Assembly: GCA_964526785.1 (NCBI GenBank)
Contig: CAZGMJ010000023.1
Coordinates: forward strand, 1-64,000
From: CAZGMJ01 sp964526785
Lineage (GTDB): Bacteria; Planctomycetota; Phycisphaerae; Sedimentisphaerales; Anaerobacaceae
Direction: 5' to 3'
DNA: 64,000 nt
Position 1 is the first letter of the stretch. Each line of letters opens with the position of its first letter. The position numbers were made by a program, and so were the translations under genes. Positions 54,058 to 63,031 of this stretch are shown piece by piece. Under the pieces are notes generated by a model. The model saw only the letters and a list, made by a program, of their open reading frames with translations. It searched no databases and was not told the DNA's origin.

Positions 54058-54073
54058 TGCAAAATCCGTGCCC
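54058..54073 (-). promoter_or_regulatory. sigma-54 promoter before fliO
   Basis: On the minus strand GGGCACGGATTTTGCA keeps GG at -24 and GC at -12 with exact spacing and differs from consensus only at the first base. Predicted start near 54047. It lies in the 176-bp gap between the second motB-type gene and fliO. Confidence 0.7.
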
Positions 54074-54186
54074 GGCCAATATCCTGCATTCGGACGCATT
54101 GTGTGGGTGCGGACGGCGCGTCATGTCCGAAAACTGTACACGTCGCGCGCCACACGGCGCCGCAGTGCCGGGCCGTCAGGCGTGCT

Positions 54187-54960
54187 CTATTGCAGGTTCT
54201 GCATCACAGCAATCATGATGTGCTGGTTTTCGGAAACGATGCTGTCTCGACTGCTCCACTTTCCGCCGGGACCGGCCCCCCAGCAATAGACGGACCATCC
54301 GAGATCGGCCGGCAACGTTTCATCGATATAGTCGGCAACTGTCTGCGCCCGTCTGGCTGAGAGTGTCCATTGTTGCCTGGCAGACGTGCTGTCCGGGGCT
54401 AGGCCTAACACATAGAGGGTCCGCTGGCCGGCACTGACATGCCCCTGGAGATTCTGGCAAAACTCGGATAAATAGGCCTCGGCCGACTCGCTCAGCGCAT
54501 GGCTGCCGGGTTCAAAACGCACTTTCGTAACCGTGAAGTCGATCTCTTCCGCTACCAACTGCGACGGTTTTGTTATCATCATTTCTTCCACCTGGTCGAA
54601 AAGCCGCTGCAATTGCTCTTCTGTCGCGTCGAGTGCGGGGTCGTCAACGGCCTCCTCGGGATCCTCGACAGCATGTCTGACTTTGATGCCTCCCTCGCGA
54701 TAACGCTCCTCTTTGCCGAAGAGCATACCGAGCCCGAAGCCGTTGATGGCTTGTATGAAGGCATCACGCCCGCTGCTGACGAGTTCCGGGTCCTGTTGTT
54801 CGGCCAGACTCAGCAACATGACGAAAAAGGTGAGCAAGAGCGTGACCATATCGGAGTAAGTCACAATGTAGCCCGGCACCTTGGGGCCTCCCTGGTCGGA
54901 TGTCTTCTTCTTCCTGCTCAATTGGCAATGCTCCGGTCCAGGATTACGATTTCCAGCCAC
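54187..54960 (-). CDS. second MotB-type stator subunit
   Basis: 257 residues. One membrane helix (about 33-52, VTYSDMVTLLLTFFVMLLSL) with the proton/sodium-binding Asp at D37. The C-terminal OmpA-like domain retains the peptidoglycan-binding LSxxRAxxV as LSARRAQTV at 200-208. Its N-terminus overlaps the preceding motB gene by 43 bp; the ATG at 54960 is preceded by AGGGA, while a TTG at 54921 would start exactly at the previous stop. Together with the other MotB-type subunit it may make a mixed stator. Clear MotB family. Confidence 0.85.
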   Translation of the reverse strand: MAGNRNPGPEHCQLSRKKKTSDQGGPKVPGYIVTYSDMVTLLLTFFVMLLSLAEQQDPELVSSGRDAFIQAINGFGLGMLFGKEERYREGGIKVRHAVEDPEEAVDDPALDATEEQLQRLFDQVEEMMITKPSQLVAEEIDFTVTKVRFEPGSHALSESAEAYLSEFCQNLQGHVSAGQRTLYVLGLAPDSTSARQQWTLSARRAQTVADYIDETLPADLGWSVYCWGAGPGGKWSSRDSIVSENQHIMIAVMQNLQ

Positions 54961-55598
54961 CGCTGATCCCTGTTGAGCTCATGGCTCTCGGGAATCGTAG
55001 TGCTTGCGGTAATGCTCAGGCGTTCGGCGTCGAAGCGTTCCGCTCGGCGCATCCTGTCCAGTACGGACCAGCAGCGCTTCAGGCCAAGCTCCTTCTTCTG
55101 CGAATCGATATCAGGTGCGGATTCGCAGATCACGATCCGTCCTGGCACTTTTTCCAGAAACTCAGCCAACCTTCTCAGCATTTCACGCCCTTTCGGCGAT
55201 AATGCGGTACCCCGGCCCAGAAAGACCTCGCGCGACGGGATAAGAAAGACTTTGCGGCTGCGAAAAGCCTCGGCCCTGGACTTGTCCTGCAGATTACCAC
55301 TCGGGCCGGCTTTGAGCGTTTCCTTCTCACTTCCCTTTTCCAACTCCCGGGTCGGTATTATCTGTTCGGCCTGCTTGACCGCGTCTCTTTCTCTCTTAAC
55401 CTGCCTGTATACCGAGGGCAGGTCCATGAACATGGTCTCCTTCAACTGCCGGTGGACCTTGTCGTCGAAAGATGAAAAGCTCAGCAGCAGGACGAAGAAC
55501 GTCAACAGAAGGGTCATGCAATCGCTGAAGGTCACCATCCATTCGGGCGCCCCCTGTGGTTCATCGTCTTGCGGTGTTTTGGGGTTGTCCGCCATCAC
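54918..55598 (-). CDS. motB: flagellar stator subunit MotB, degenerate OmpA-like domain
   Basis: 226 residues with a membrane helix at about 22-42 (FSDCMTLLLTFFVLLLSF), the ion-binding Asp at D26, and a C-terminal OmpA-like region (about 115-215, FLGRGTALSPKGREMLRRLAEFLEKVPGRIVICES). The peptidoglycan-binding motif is altered: the LSxxRAxxV position reads LGLKRCWSV. MotB anchors the stator to the wall and carries the proton path. It overlaps motA by 4 bp and the second motB-type gene by 43 bp. Confidence 0.86.
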   Translation of the reverse strand: MMADNPKTPQDDEPQGAPEWMVTFSDCMTLLLTFFVLLLSFSSFDDKVHRQLKETMFMDLPSVYRQVKRERDAVKQAEQIIPTRELEKGSEKETLKAGPSGNLQDKSRAEAFRSRKVFLIPSREVFLGRGTALSPKGREMLRRLAEFLEKVPGRIVICESAPDIDSQKKELGLKRCWSVLDRMRRAERFDAERLSITASTTIPESHELNRDQRWLEIVILDRSIAN

Positions 55599-56365
55599 AC
55601 TGTCGCCTTGACTTCTTCTCTTCGACTGTGCGAGACGAAGGCCTGCATTTTCTCACGGACACTCGTCGGATTCTCGCCCCGTGCGATCGCGCAGACCCCT
55701 TCGGCGATCATTTCCATGGCCATTGTTTCCGCCTTGGAATAGATGCCTAACTTGCCCGCCAGCGGTATGAACACGAGGTTCGCGGTAAGGGCGCCGTAAA
55801 AGGTCGTCAGCAGCGCAACCGCCATGCCCTGACCGATGGAGTCGGGCGATGAGAGATTTCGGAGCATCTGCACCAGGCCGATCAGGGTGCCGATCATACC
55901 AAACGCCGGAGCCGCCGCTCCCATGAACTCAAGTATTTTCTTTCCGGTCGAGTGGCGCTCCTGGAGGTATTGTATCTCCAGATCCATCATGTCTCGGATT
56001 TGCTGCGATTCCTGGCCGTCCACGAGCATCTGGAGGCCCTTGACCATGAAGGCGTCGTCTACGTTATGGATCTCCTGCTCGAGGGCCAGGGCTCCGTCCC
56101 TTCTGTTAATGGCTGCGTAGTTGACCATCTGTTGAATGAGTTCCGAAGGCGATGGGACCTTGGCGATGAACGTCTTCTTGACGATCGCGAAGATGCCGAG
56201 AAACTGCGACAGAGAGAAGTGAATGAGAGTCGAGCACAGCATCCCGCCTATCGTCACGAGAATAGACGGTATGTGCAGAAAGGCCTGCCAGCCGCCACCG
56301 GAGACGATGGCGAACATCACCACAAGAAATCCCAGCACTATTCCTACAACGGTTGCGATATCCAT
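55595..56365 (-). CDS. motA: flagellar stator subunit MotA
   Basis: 256 residues with four membrane helices (VVGIVLGFLVVMFAIVSGGG, ILVTIGGMLCSTLIHFSL, MGAAAPAFGMIGTLIGLVQML, GQGMAVALLTTFYGALTANLVF). The cytoplasmic loop carries the torque residues pattern INRRDGALALEQEI, matching the conserved Arg and Glu. MotA forms a pentamer around MotB. It precedes and overlaps motB by 4 bp and starts 5 bp after the MotE-like gene. Confidence 0.95.
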   Translation of the reverse strand: MDIATVVGIVLGFLVVMFAIVSGGGWQAFLHIPSILVTIGGMLCSTLIHFSLSQFLGIFAIVKKTFIAKVPSPSELIQQMVNYAAINRRDGALALEQEIHNVDDAFMVKGLQMLVDGQESQQIRDMMDLEIQYLQERHSTGKKILEFMGAAAPAFGMIGTLIGLVQMLRNLSSPDSIGQGMAVALLTTFYGALTANLVFIPLAGKLGIYSKAETMAMEMIAEGVCAIARGENPTSVREKMQAFVSHSRREEVKATV

Positions 56366-56370
56366 CGGAT

Positions 56371-57066
56371 CTACTGACTATCCACTATCTGTTTCAGTTT
56401 CTGACAAAAGTACGCAGCCAATGTCGGCTCGACGTTGGCCAATTCCGCCAGCAGGTTGCCTTTTGTTCTGTCGGTCATGTAGTAAAGTATCTTGACGGCG
56501 TCATCGTGGCTGTTGTTCTTCGCCTGACTCATGCTCGTCAGTATCTTGGCCGCACTGGCGGAGTCCATCTTGTCGTATGCAGCGGCCAAAGCCGCGAGAT
56601 TCGCTTCTTCGTCTTTGGCTATGGCAATTCGCCGTTTCTCCAGCGTATCTCGCTGCTGTTTCAACTGGGCGACGCTGGAGGCCAGTTCGACCCGCAGCCC
56701 TTCGAGCTTGTCGACGTCGCTGCTGAGCGTTTGTTGTGCAATCTGGATTTGCTGCTCGCGCTCTTCGAGGTTCCGTAATTTACGGTTGTATTGCTCAATC
56801 TTGTCGCGCACTTCATTTATCAAGACTTTGAGTTGCTGCCGGCTCATAGCCGTCCTCAATGCCTGATCCGCGCCAAGCCCGGACGCGTTTCCTGCGGCCT
56901 GCGGCGGCGGGATTGTCACGGTCGAATCCTGTTGACGGGCATCTGCGTTTGGGGCGTCTGATGGTTGCTCGACCGGCATCCTGGGCGTCGTGAACCAGGC
57001 AAACGCAAACGCTCCCGCGAAGCTTATTAACCCTGCCCCCAGCAATATGATTATCTTCTTCAGCAT
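56371..57066 (-). CDS. MotE-like coiled-coil protein
   Basis: 231 residues. One membrane helix (about 2-24, KKIIILLGAGLISFAGAFAFAWF), a disordered Pro/Gln linker, a long coiled coil (about 75-160, VRDKIEQYNRKLRNLEEREQQ, LASSVAQLKQQRDTLEKRR) and a C-terminal MgtE-N-like helical domain (AAAYDKMDSASAAKILTSM, AVKILYYMTDRTKGNLLAELA). This matches MotE, a chaperone-like stator factor, and it lies between fliJ and motA. The ATG 57066 has AGGAG 7 bp upstream; ATG 57105 with AGGAAAGG is the alternative. Confidence 0.8.
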   Translation of the reverse strand: MLKKIIILLGAGLISFAGAFAFAWFTTPRMPVEQPSDAPNADARQQDSTVTIPPPQAAGNASGLGADQALRTAMSRQQLKVLINEVRDKIEQYNRKLRNLEEREQQIQIAQQTLSSDVDKLEGLRVELASSVAQLKQQRDTLEKRRIAIAKDEEANLAALAAAYDKMDSASAAKILTSMSQAKNNSHDDAVKILYYMTDRTKGNLLAELANVEPTLAAYFCQKLKQIVDSQ

Positions 57067-57142
57067 TATCCTGCTCCTGTCTGATAGCCGGATTTCGGCC
57101 GCCATACACCTTTCCTATCCCGGCGTGCCGCTTCGGAGACAC

Positions 57143-57619
57143 TCATGACGACTCCTCGCTTTGGTCTGTCCCGGCCGTTGCCGTCTCCCGCGTAAAGCGA
57201 ATAGTCGCCATCTCGTCCAGGTTCTTCTGTTCGATGCGGTCCTGCTGCTCGAAAAACCGTTTTTCAGCCTTCGCTCTCAGTTTCTCCAAACCCTCTCGGA
57301 ATCTCCTGACTTGCCTCAGTGTTTGCGCCTGCCGGCTGCGTTGCTGCTCGAGTTCGTGTATGCTCGTTCTGATCCGCCTGACTTGTTCGTCGGTGCCCGC
57401 CGAGTGCTTGAGGAAGAACTCCTGTCGAACTAGGCGGCTGGCGGTCGGCGCCTGGCTCAACTCGTCCATGATGCCGTCCAGCACGCGCAACTGCGCGAGC
57501 AACTGTGTGCGCGCGTTAGTGAGCTTCTGCGTCGTAGCTATCAGTTCGGCTTTACGCATCTGCTCTTCCTTCTTCTTCACATCCAGCACGCGCTGCAATC
57601 TCCAGACAAAGTGCTTCAT
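57143..57619 (-). CDS. fliJ: flagellar export protein FliJ
   Basis: 158 residues forming a long coiled coil (FVWRLQRVLDVKKKEEQMRKAELIATTQK, RQAQTLRQVRRFREGLEKLRAKAEKRFFEQQDRIEQKNLDEMATIRF). This is the FliJ layout: an antiparallel coiled coil that fits the FliI ring like a rotor and contacts FlhA. It starts 9 bp after the fliI stop. Sequence conservation is weak in the family; position between fliI and motE/motA strengthens the call. Confidence 0.88.
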   Translation of the reverse strand: MKHFVWRLQRVLDVKKKEEQMRKAELIATTQKLTNARTQLLAQLRVLDGIMDELSQAPTASRLVRQEFFLKHSAGTDEQVRRIRTSIHELEQQRSRQAQTLRQVRRFREGLEKLRAKAEKRFFEQQDRIEQKNLDEMATIRFTRETATAGTDQSEESS

Positions 57620-57628
57620 TCACATTTC

Positions 57629-59041
57629 TCAACTGTGGGCATGCTCCAGATTCACACTCAGCAGCTCATCCCAGTCTCTGGTTATGGACATCAGGTGTTC
57701 GACTGTCTGGGCGAATTCCATTCGTTGATTTGCGCCCTGGGTCAGGAAATCGCTGATTCGGTCGATCAGCGTAATTGCACCGTCGATACGTCGATTGCTT
57801 CCCGGGGCGAAGGCGCCTATGTTGATCAGGTCCTCTGCATCGACATAGGTGGCGTATATTTCTTTGAATTTCTGAGCGGCCATGCGGTGTTCCGGACTGA
57901 CAACGGACGGCATGAGTCGGCTGACGCTCGCGAGGATATCCACAGCGGGATAATGTCCCCGGTCCGCAAGTTTGCGCGCCAGAACAATGTGTCCGTCAAG
58001 AAGGCTGCGAGCGCTGTCGCTTACAGGGTCGTTGAGATCGTCGTTTTCAACCAGTACAGTAAGGATACCTGTGATGCTGCCCGTTCTCGCGCAGCCGAGC
58101 CGCTCGATAAGCCTCGGCATCAGCGCGAAGACGCTGGGGCAATATCCCTTGGATGCCGGCGGCTCTCCAGCCGCCAGACCTATCTCCCGTTGAGCCTGGG
58201 CAAACCGGGTCAGAGAATCCATCATGAACAGTACGTCCCTGCCCTTATCCCGGAAATACTCCGCGACGGTAACTGCGACAAAGGCCGCCTTGACGCGCTG
58301 AATCGGCGGGGCGTCGGACGCTGCGACAATGACGACGCTTCGCGCCAGTCCCTCGGGGCCGAGGTTCTCTTCGAGAAATTCCCGCACTTCGCGACCCCGC
58401 TCGCCTATCAGCGCCACGACGTTAACCGAAGCGTCGCTGGATCGCGCGATATCGCCCAGCAGGACGCTCTTGCCAACTCCGCTGCCGGCAAATATCCCCA
58501 CACGCTGTCCTTTGCCGCACGTGAGCAGTCCGTCGACCGAGCGAATTCCAAGTGCCAGCGGTTCGACGATTCGCTCGCGACTGAGCGGTGACGGGCTCGT
58601 TGCGTCCAGTGGTCTCTTTTCCGTACCGGGCAGCGGGCCTTTCTGGTCCATAGGTTCGCCGAGACCGTTGAGGACCCTGCCGAGAATGCCCTCGCCAAGC
58701 GTGATGTGGCGCGGAGTCGTCCGTGCCGTTACTCCGTCGCCCGGAGATATGCCTTCGATATGCTCCAAAGGCAACAAGATGAGGTTCTTGTCATGAAATC
58801 CCACCACCTCGGCCAGCACGCGACGCTTGTCGCGCATATGTATGCCGCATATTTCGCCCAATCCTACCGCCGGGCCGCTGGACTCGACCCGCAGGCCCGA
58901 GACGCGCACTACCGAACCCCGACAGTTTCGCAGACTTACCTGGTTCAGGGCGCTTCGAAGGCTGCCGAAGTCAATCCACGGCTTGCCCACGGCATCGCCG
59001 TACGGTTGGGAATCTGGCGAGTTGATCGATTCTTGTGTCAT
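57629..59041 (-). CDS. fliI: flagellar export ATPase FliI
   Basis: 470 residues, F1-beta-like. Walker A AGSGVGKS at 185-192, Walker B region DVLFMMDSLTRFAQAQREIGLA and a C-terminal helical domain (FKEIYATYVDAEDLINIGAFAPGSNRRIDGAI). The N-terminal domain (about 1-110) interacts with FliH. FliI hexamers energise substrate loading into the export gate. It overlaps fliH by 4 bp and precedes fliJ by 9 bp. Confidence 0.96.
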   Translation of the reverse strand: MTQESINSPDSQPYGDAVGKPWIDFGSLRSALNQVSLRNCRGSVVRVSGLRVESSGPAVGLGEICGIHMRDKRRVLAEVVGFHDKNLILLPLEHIEGISPGDGVTARTTPRHITLGEGILGRVLNGLGEPMDQKGPLPGTEKRPLDATSPSPLSRERIVEPLALGIRSVDGLLTCGKGQRVGIFAGSGVGKSVLLGDIARSSDASVNVVALIGERGREVREFLEENLGPEGLARSVVIVAASDAPPIQRVKAAFVAVTVAEYFRDKGRDVLFMMDSLTRFAQAQREIGLAAGEPPASKGYCPSVFALMPRLIERLGCARTGSITGILTVLVENDDLNDPVSDSARSLLDGHIVLARKLADRGHYPAVDILASVSRLMPSVVSPEHRMAAQKFKEIYATYVDAEDLINIGAFAPGSNRRIDGAITLIDRISDFLTQGANQRMEFAQTVEHLMSITRDWDELLSVNLEHAHS

Positions 59042-59649
59042 GATTGCTGATGGGCCTTCTTCAGGGCCTTTGCTATTCGTTCCAGTTGCTCGTTGATGCG
59101 CGATTCAATTGCACCCTTTGGGCTCTCGACGACGCATTCGGCTTTGCCGACCTGGGCATCGGCGACCAGGCGAGCGTTATGCAGGCTCGTATCCTGTTCG
59201 CTGTTTTGTCTGGCCGACTGCAGCAGTGCCAGATCTTCCGGATTCAGCCGCACGGTCAAATCCTCGGCTGTCGGAGCATCCTTGAGTGTTTCCTTGATTA
59301 TGGCTTCGATTTCGTAGTCTCCGTCGGCTATCTGCCGCGACAGTACTCTACGCGCGATTTCCACGCTCAATTCCGCGATTTCGTCTTTGTGTTGGACATA
59401 CAACTGCCTGGCGGAACGCTCCAGTTCCGCCAGTACGGATTCCAGGGTTCTGTTTGCCTGTATGAATTGTTGCTTATGTTCTTCGAGTTCGGGCAACAAT
59501 CCCTGTGAAATCAGTTGCACATCGGCTTCCAGTTCACGCGGTGAATCGTCGACGGTCGCGTTCTCTGTCTCTGACACCGAGGCCTGTCCGTGCACGTGCT
59601 GGACCGAAGCAATTGGTCTTTCCAGAGTAACAGTCAAGTGTACGGGCAT
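59038..59649 (-). CDS. fliH: FliI regulator FliH
   Basis: 203 residues. A variable N-terminus (about 1-60), a long helix with coiled-coil pattern (about 60-100, ELEEHKQQFIQANRTLESVLAELERS) and a C-terminal domain (about 125-200, VELSVEIARRVLSRQI-type, LTVRLNPEDLALLQ, VVESPKGAIESRINEQLERI). FliH holds FliI and docks at FliN. The end overlaps fliI by 4 bp and the start lies 4 bp after fliG. Confidence 0.9.
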   Translation of the reverse strand: MPVHLTVTLERPIASVQHVHGQASVSETENATVDDSPRELEADVQLISQGLLPELEEHKQQFIQANRTLESVLAELERSARQLYVQHKDEIAELSVEIARRVLSRQIADGDYEIEAIIKETLKDAPTAEDLTVRLNPEDLALLQSARQNSEQDTSLHNARLVADAQVGKAECVVESPKGAIESRINEQLERIAKALKKAHQQS

Positions 59650-59653
59650 CTAA

Positions 59654-60655
59654 TCAGTCCTCTACAAAGGACAATTCACCTTCTTCATTCATTTGGCGCA
59701 GCGCCTGGACGATTTCCGCACGGGCCTCCTCGATCTCTTCCCTCTTTGGGGACGAAATCAGTGATGCTTCTTCGTCCAGCGTTGCTGCAGCCCGTTCGGA
59801 AATGTTGGCTCGTATTTTGTCGGCGATCAACTGGTCCGCTTTGACCAAAGCCAGAGCCAGTTTGCCCGAATCCACGCCCCGCAAGCCTTCCTGCAGCGAC
59901 CTGTCGGCTACCTGGGGGATATCTTCCCAGATTATCATCAGACTGGTAACCGTTTCGCCGGCCTGGGCGTCCTTCTGCTGGATCGCTTCGAGCAGACCGT
60001 CGCGAAGTTCGCCGCTCAGATTCCTAAGGATCACCGCGACCTTGCGAAGAGACTGCTCCGAGGAATTCGCTCCGGTTTCACCTGCATCGGCGCCCGCGGC
60101 CCCCTCGATCCGTTTGGAAATCATATCGGCTATGCGCGTCTTCGCCTCAGGACTCACGGTTTCGCTGCTTGCCATGCGTGCAATTGCACTGAATCTCACG
60201 CCTTCGCCCAGACAACCCAGGACCTCCGAGCTTTTGCGGGGCGGCAGTTCCGAAAGGACCACGGCAGCGGCCTGGGGGTGCTCATCCTCCAGGACTGTCG
60301 CAATTACGTTGGAATCCGCCTCACGGATCGCAATGAACGGATCTCGTTTCTTCAGAAGATCCTTTATCTGTGTCTGCACTTCCTCGGCCTTGCGCGGACC
60401 TACGGTGTTCTTGAGCATTTCCTGGAGAAAGCTGTTGAGGTGGAAGCCGCTGCCCGACCGGAGCGAATTGCAGAATTGCTGTGCCACTTCCATACTTTGA
60501 CGACCTTTGTTCACGCCCGTGGCTTCCACATAGGCCATTTCGACGGCGATTTCCTGAACCGTTTCAGGCGACAGTCCGCTGAGCAATTCGGATGCGATCG
60601 AAGCGTCGAGACACGTCAGCAGAATGGCTGCTTTCTGTTTGCCCGCCAGCGCCAT
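59654..60655 (-). CDS. fliG: flagellar motor switch protein FliG
   Basis: 333 residues, standard length, with FliG N-terminal (KQKAAILLTCLDASIASELLSGLS), middle (EDEHPQAAAVVLSELPPRKSSEVLGCL) and C-terminal domains (about 230-333, IWEDIPQVADRSLQEGLRGVDSGKLALALVKADQLIADKIRANISERAAATL). The charged residues of the torque helix are retained. FliG links FliF to the C ring and contacts MotA. It lies 3 bp after fliF. Confidence 0.95.
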   Translation of the reverse strand: MALAGKQKAAILLTCLDASIASELLSGLSPETVQEIAVEMAYVEATGVNKGRQSMEVAQQFCNSLRSGSGFHLNSFLQEMLKNTVGPRKAEEVQTQIKDLLKKRDPFIAIREADSNVIATVLEDEHPQAAAVVLSELPPRKSSEVLGCLGEGVRFSAIARMASSETVSPEAKTRIADMISKRIEGAAGADAGETGANSSEQSLRKVAVILRNLSGELRDGLLEAIQQKDAQAGETVTSLMIIWEDIPQVADRSLQEGLRGVDSGKLALALVKADQLIADKIRANISERAAATLDEEASLISSPKREEIEEARAEIVQALRQMNEEGELSFVED

Positions 60656-60658
60656 GTG

Positions 60659-62161
60659 TTACCCTCCCTTTTCCTCAATCCAACTGGCAAACAACTGCTT
60701 AACCTGCTCCGGATTGCTTTGCAGCGCCGCGGCTATTTGGCGGCGCACGGCTGTGGGTTCGCCGACGCCTCCCGGGGGCAGCAGGCCGGTCTCTGCAGTG
60801 GCTTCCGGCAACTCGGTCTGAAACTCCCCCCTGGCAGTCGTCTTCTTGCTTGCCCCCTGGAAGATCTTCAGGGCGAGCAGGGCGCAGACGGCCATTATCC
60901 CGAGTGATGCGTGTCTGGCTATGGCCAAATAGCGGGGCCAGCTCGAAGGTTCCTCTTCGAGAATGGTCTCGACCTGTCGATTGAACTTCACGTCCACCAC
61001 TTTGATCGATGAGGCGTCTTCAAGGCCGAGCGCGTTCTTGATCAATTCCTCGACGTCGGCTATCTGCATGATCCTGGCTTCGGTTCCACCCGCTGCAGCG
61101 TTGGGATCAGCCGATTCGGGCGACAGGTCCACAAGAGCAGCCACTTTCAAAGACATTACCTTGCCGGGTAGTATGGTTTCCTGCTTGACTGTTTTGCCCA
61201 GTTCGTATTCGGTTGTAATCTCCTCTTCTTTTTTAGGCGTGGGAACCGCCGAGCCGTCGGCTGCCTGGCCTCCTGCCACCGGTTCGGTGCTCGTTCGGAT
61301 ATCTTCCTTAGCCACGACGCCTTTGGGCTCATATTTCTCCGTTACGGTGCTTACGCTGTTCATGTCCACCACAGCACTGACACGCACTGAAGCCCGGTCC
61401 GGCCCCAGCACTGCCGTAAGCATATCCTCGACCTTCTTGCTCAGGTTGCTCTCGATACGTTCGCGAAAATCCTGAGCGGTGCCGGCGCCGTGCGCCGCTG
61501 CCTGGTCGGATTCTCCCGAAAGCAGATGCCCCTGGCTGTCGACAACGGTTACATTCTCGGATTTGAGTCCCTCCACGCTGCCGGCCACCAGATGTGTGAT
61601 CGACGCGATGTTGAAGCTGCTCAGTCGGTAGCCCGCCCTGAGCTTAAGTACGACCGAAGCTGTCGTTCTGGCCGCTTCCGAGGCAAACAGCTTCTGTTCG
61701 GTATTGACGATGTGCACCCTGGCGTGGTCGACGCCGTCGATCATTTGTATGCTCTTTGCCAGTTCATCCTGCAGAGCTCGTTGGAGATTGACGTTCTGAA
61801 CGAACGGGCTGATACCTATCTTCTCCTTGTCGAAAAGGGCGTAGCCGCCTTGCTGACCGGCCGGCAGTCCTTCTCGGGCCATGTCGAGCCGCAACTGATA
61901 CACGGCCTCCTTCGGAACGTAGATTGTGGAGCCCCCGTTTCTCAACTCGTAAGCGATGTCCTTCTCGGCTATCTTCTCTGTGATCTTGGACGCCTCTTCA
62001 GGCGAAAGCTCTCGATAGAGGACGCGCATATCGGGCTTTCGCGCCCAGTGAACCACCAGAGCACCGGTTAACCCGAGCGTCAGAACAATCGCGATCAGCA
62101 ACGCCCGCTGGACGATGCTGACGTTCTGCCATATTGCCAATGCTCTTTCTACGACGTCCAT
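60659..62161 (-). CDS. fliF: MS-ring protein FliF
   Basis: 500 residues. Two membrane helices flank the YscJ/FliF ring-building region: an N-terminal one (about 17-40, VQRALLIAIVLTLGLTGALVVHW) and a C-terminal one at about 415-435 (IARHASLGIMAVCALLALKIF). Ring-building motifs include YRELSPEEASKITEKIAEKDIAYEL and HARVHIVNTEQKLFASEAARTTASVVLKL. The C-terminal tail binds FliG. Typical length is about 550. It is 56 bp after fliE. Confidence 0.95.
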   Translation of the reverse strand: MDVVERALAIWQNVSIVQRALLIAIVLTLGLTGALVVHWARKPDMRVLYRELSPEEASKITEKIAEKDIAYELRNGGSTIYVPKEAVYQLRLDMAREGLPAGQQGGYALFDKEKIGISPFVQNVNLQRALQDELAKSIQMIDGVDHARVHIVNTEQKLFASEAARTTASVVLKLRAGYRLSSFNIASITHLVAGSVEGLKSENVTVVDSQGHLLSGESDQAAAHGAGTAQDFRERIESNLSKKVEDMLTAVLGPDRASVRVSAVVDMNSVSTVTEKYEPKGVVAKEDIRTSTEPVAGGQAADGSAVPTPKKEEEITTEYELGKTVKQETILPGKVMSLKVAALVDLSPESADPNAAAGGTEARIMQIADVEELIKNALGLEDASSIKVVDVKFNRQVETILEEEPSSWPRYLAIARHASLGIMAVCALLALKIFQGASKKTTARGEFQTELPEATAETGLLPPGGVGEPTAVRRQIAAALQSNPEQVKQLFASWIEEKGG

Positions 62162-62217
62162 TTACCTCTTCTTCGTCCCAAGTCGGGCGATCATATCCGT
62201 TTAGGCCCCGGCAACTC

Positions 62218-62547
62218 TCATATGGGCATATTCATGGTCTGCTTGTACGCCTCGACCAGCTTGTTCCTGACCCCGACGAGCATTTTGAAGCTCATGTCCG
62301 CCTTCGCGACGGCCGAGACGACCGAATGAATGTCGTTGTTATTGCCGGACAACAGGTCCATTACCGATGCGTCGGAGGCCTGTTGGAGGTCATTGACTTT
62401 GGAGACCGAATTGGCAATACCATTGGCGGCCTTACTGAAATCGGCCTTCGGCGATTCGGGACCGCCTGTCTTCGATGGTCCGGCCGGCTCTGCAGGCCCT
62501 TTGGGCAGCGGCGCTCCCGGGTGTATGCCATTTGCAGCATTGATCAT
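62218..62547 (-). CDS. fliE: MS-ring-rod junction protein FliE
   Basis: 109 residues. The first 35 residues are Pro/Gly-rich, then a FliE core (FSKAANGIANSVSKVNDLQQASDASVMDLLSGNNNDIHSVVSAVAKADMSFKMLVGVRNKLVEAYKQTMNMPI). FliE joins FliF to the rod. The ending NMPI is characteristic. It lies 17 bp after flgC and 56 bp before fliF. Confidence 0.94.
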   Translation of the reverse strand: MINAANGIHPGAPLPKGPAEPAGPSKTGGPESPKADFSKAANGIANSVSKVNDLQQASDASVMDLLSGNNNDIHSVVSAVAKADMSFKMLVGVRNKLVEAYKQTMNMPI

Positions 62548-62564
62548 TCATGCACCTCTTATGT

Positions 62565-62969
62565 CTAACGAAGTAGTTCCAGCGAAGTTTGCACCATGCG
62601 TTGGTAACGTTTCAGGACTGCGGTATTGGCTTGATACGCTCGCGCCGCCATGGCCAGATCCATCATCTCGATGGGAAGATCGACATTCGGCATCGTCACG
62701 TACCCCTGGTTGTCCGCATCGGGATGGCCGGGCTTGAGCACGCGAGGCAGCACGCTCATGTCCTCTGCGATCTCATCGAGCACGACGCCGCCTATGCCGT
62801 CGCCTGTTGCTTTGAGCGTGGCTTCAAGCCTTCGGTAGGGGCGACCCTGTCCGTTGTCCGTGGACTGCGCATTGGCCACATTGGAAGTTATCACCCTGAT
62901 CTTCTGGTCCTGGGCCCGCAGGCCCGATGTGGCAATGTCAACTGGATTGAGTTGGTTTTCTGTATTCAT
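62565..62969 (-). CDS. flgC: proximal rod protein FlgC
   Basis: 134 residues. Flg_bb_rod motif near the start (IATSGLRAQDQKIRVITSNVANAQSTD) and a typical FlgC C-terminus (GYVTMPNVDLPIEMMDLAMAARAYQANTAVLKRYQRMVQTSLELL). The ATG at 62969 (start MNTENQLNPVD) is taken over an in-frame ATG at 63008 on family length. FlgC is a rod protein. It follows flgB by 62 bp. Confidence 0.94.
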   Translation of the reverse strand: MNTENQLNPVDIATSGLRAQDQKIRVITSNVANAQSTDNGQGRPYRRLEATLKATGDGIGGVVLDEIAEDMSVLPRVLKPGHPDADNQGYVTMPNVDLPIEMMDLAMAARAYQANTAVLKRYQRMVQTSLELLR

Positions 62970-63031
62970 GGTCGTTTCTTCAGCTTTGAAAGACAAATAT
63001 GCGAGCAAGCCGATTCTGCGTGCGAAACCGT

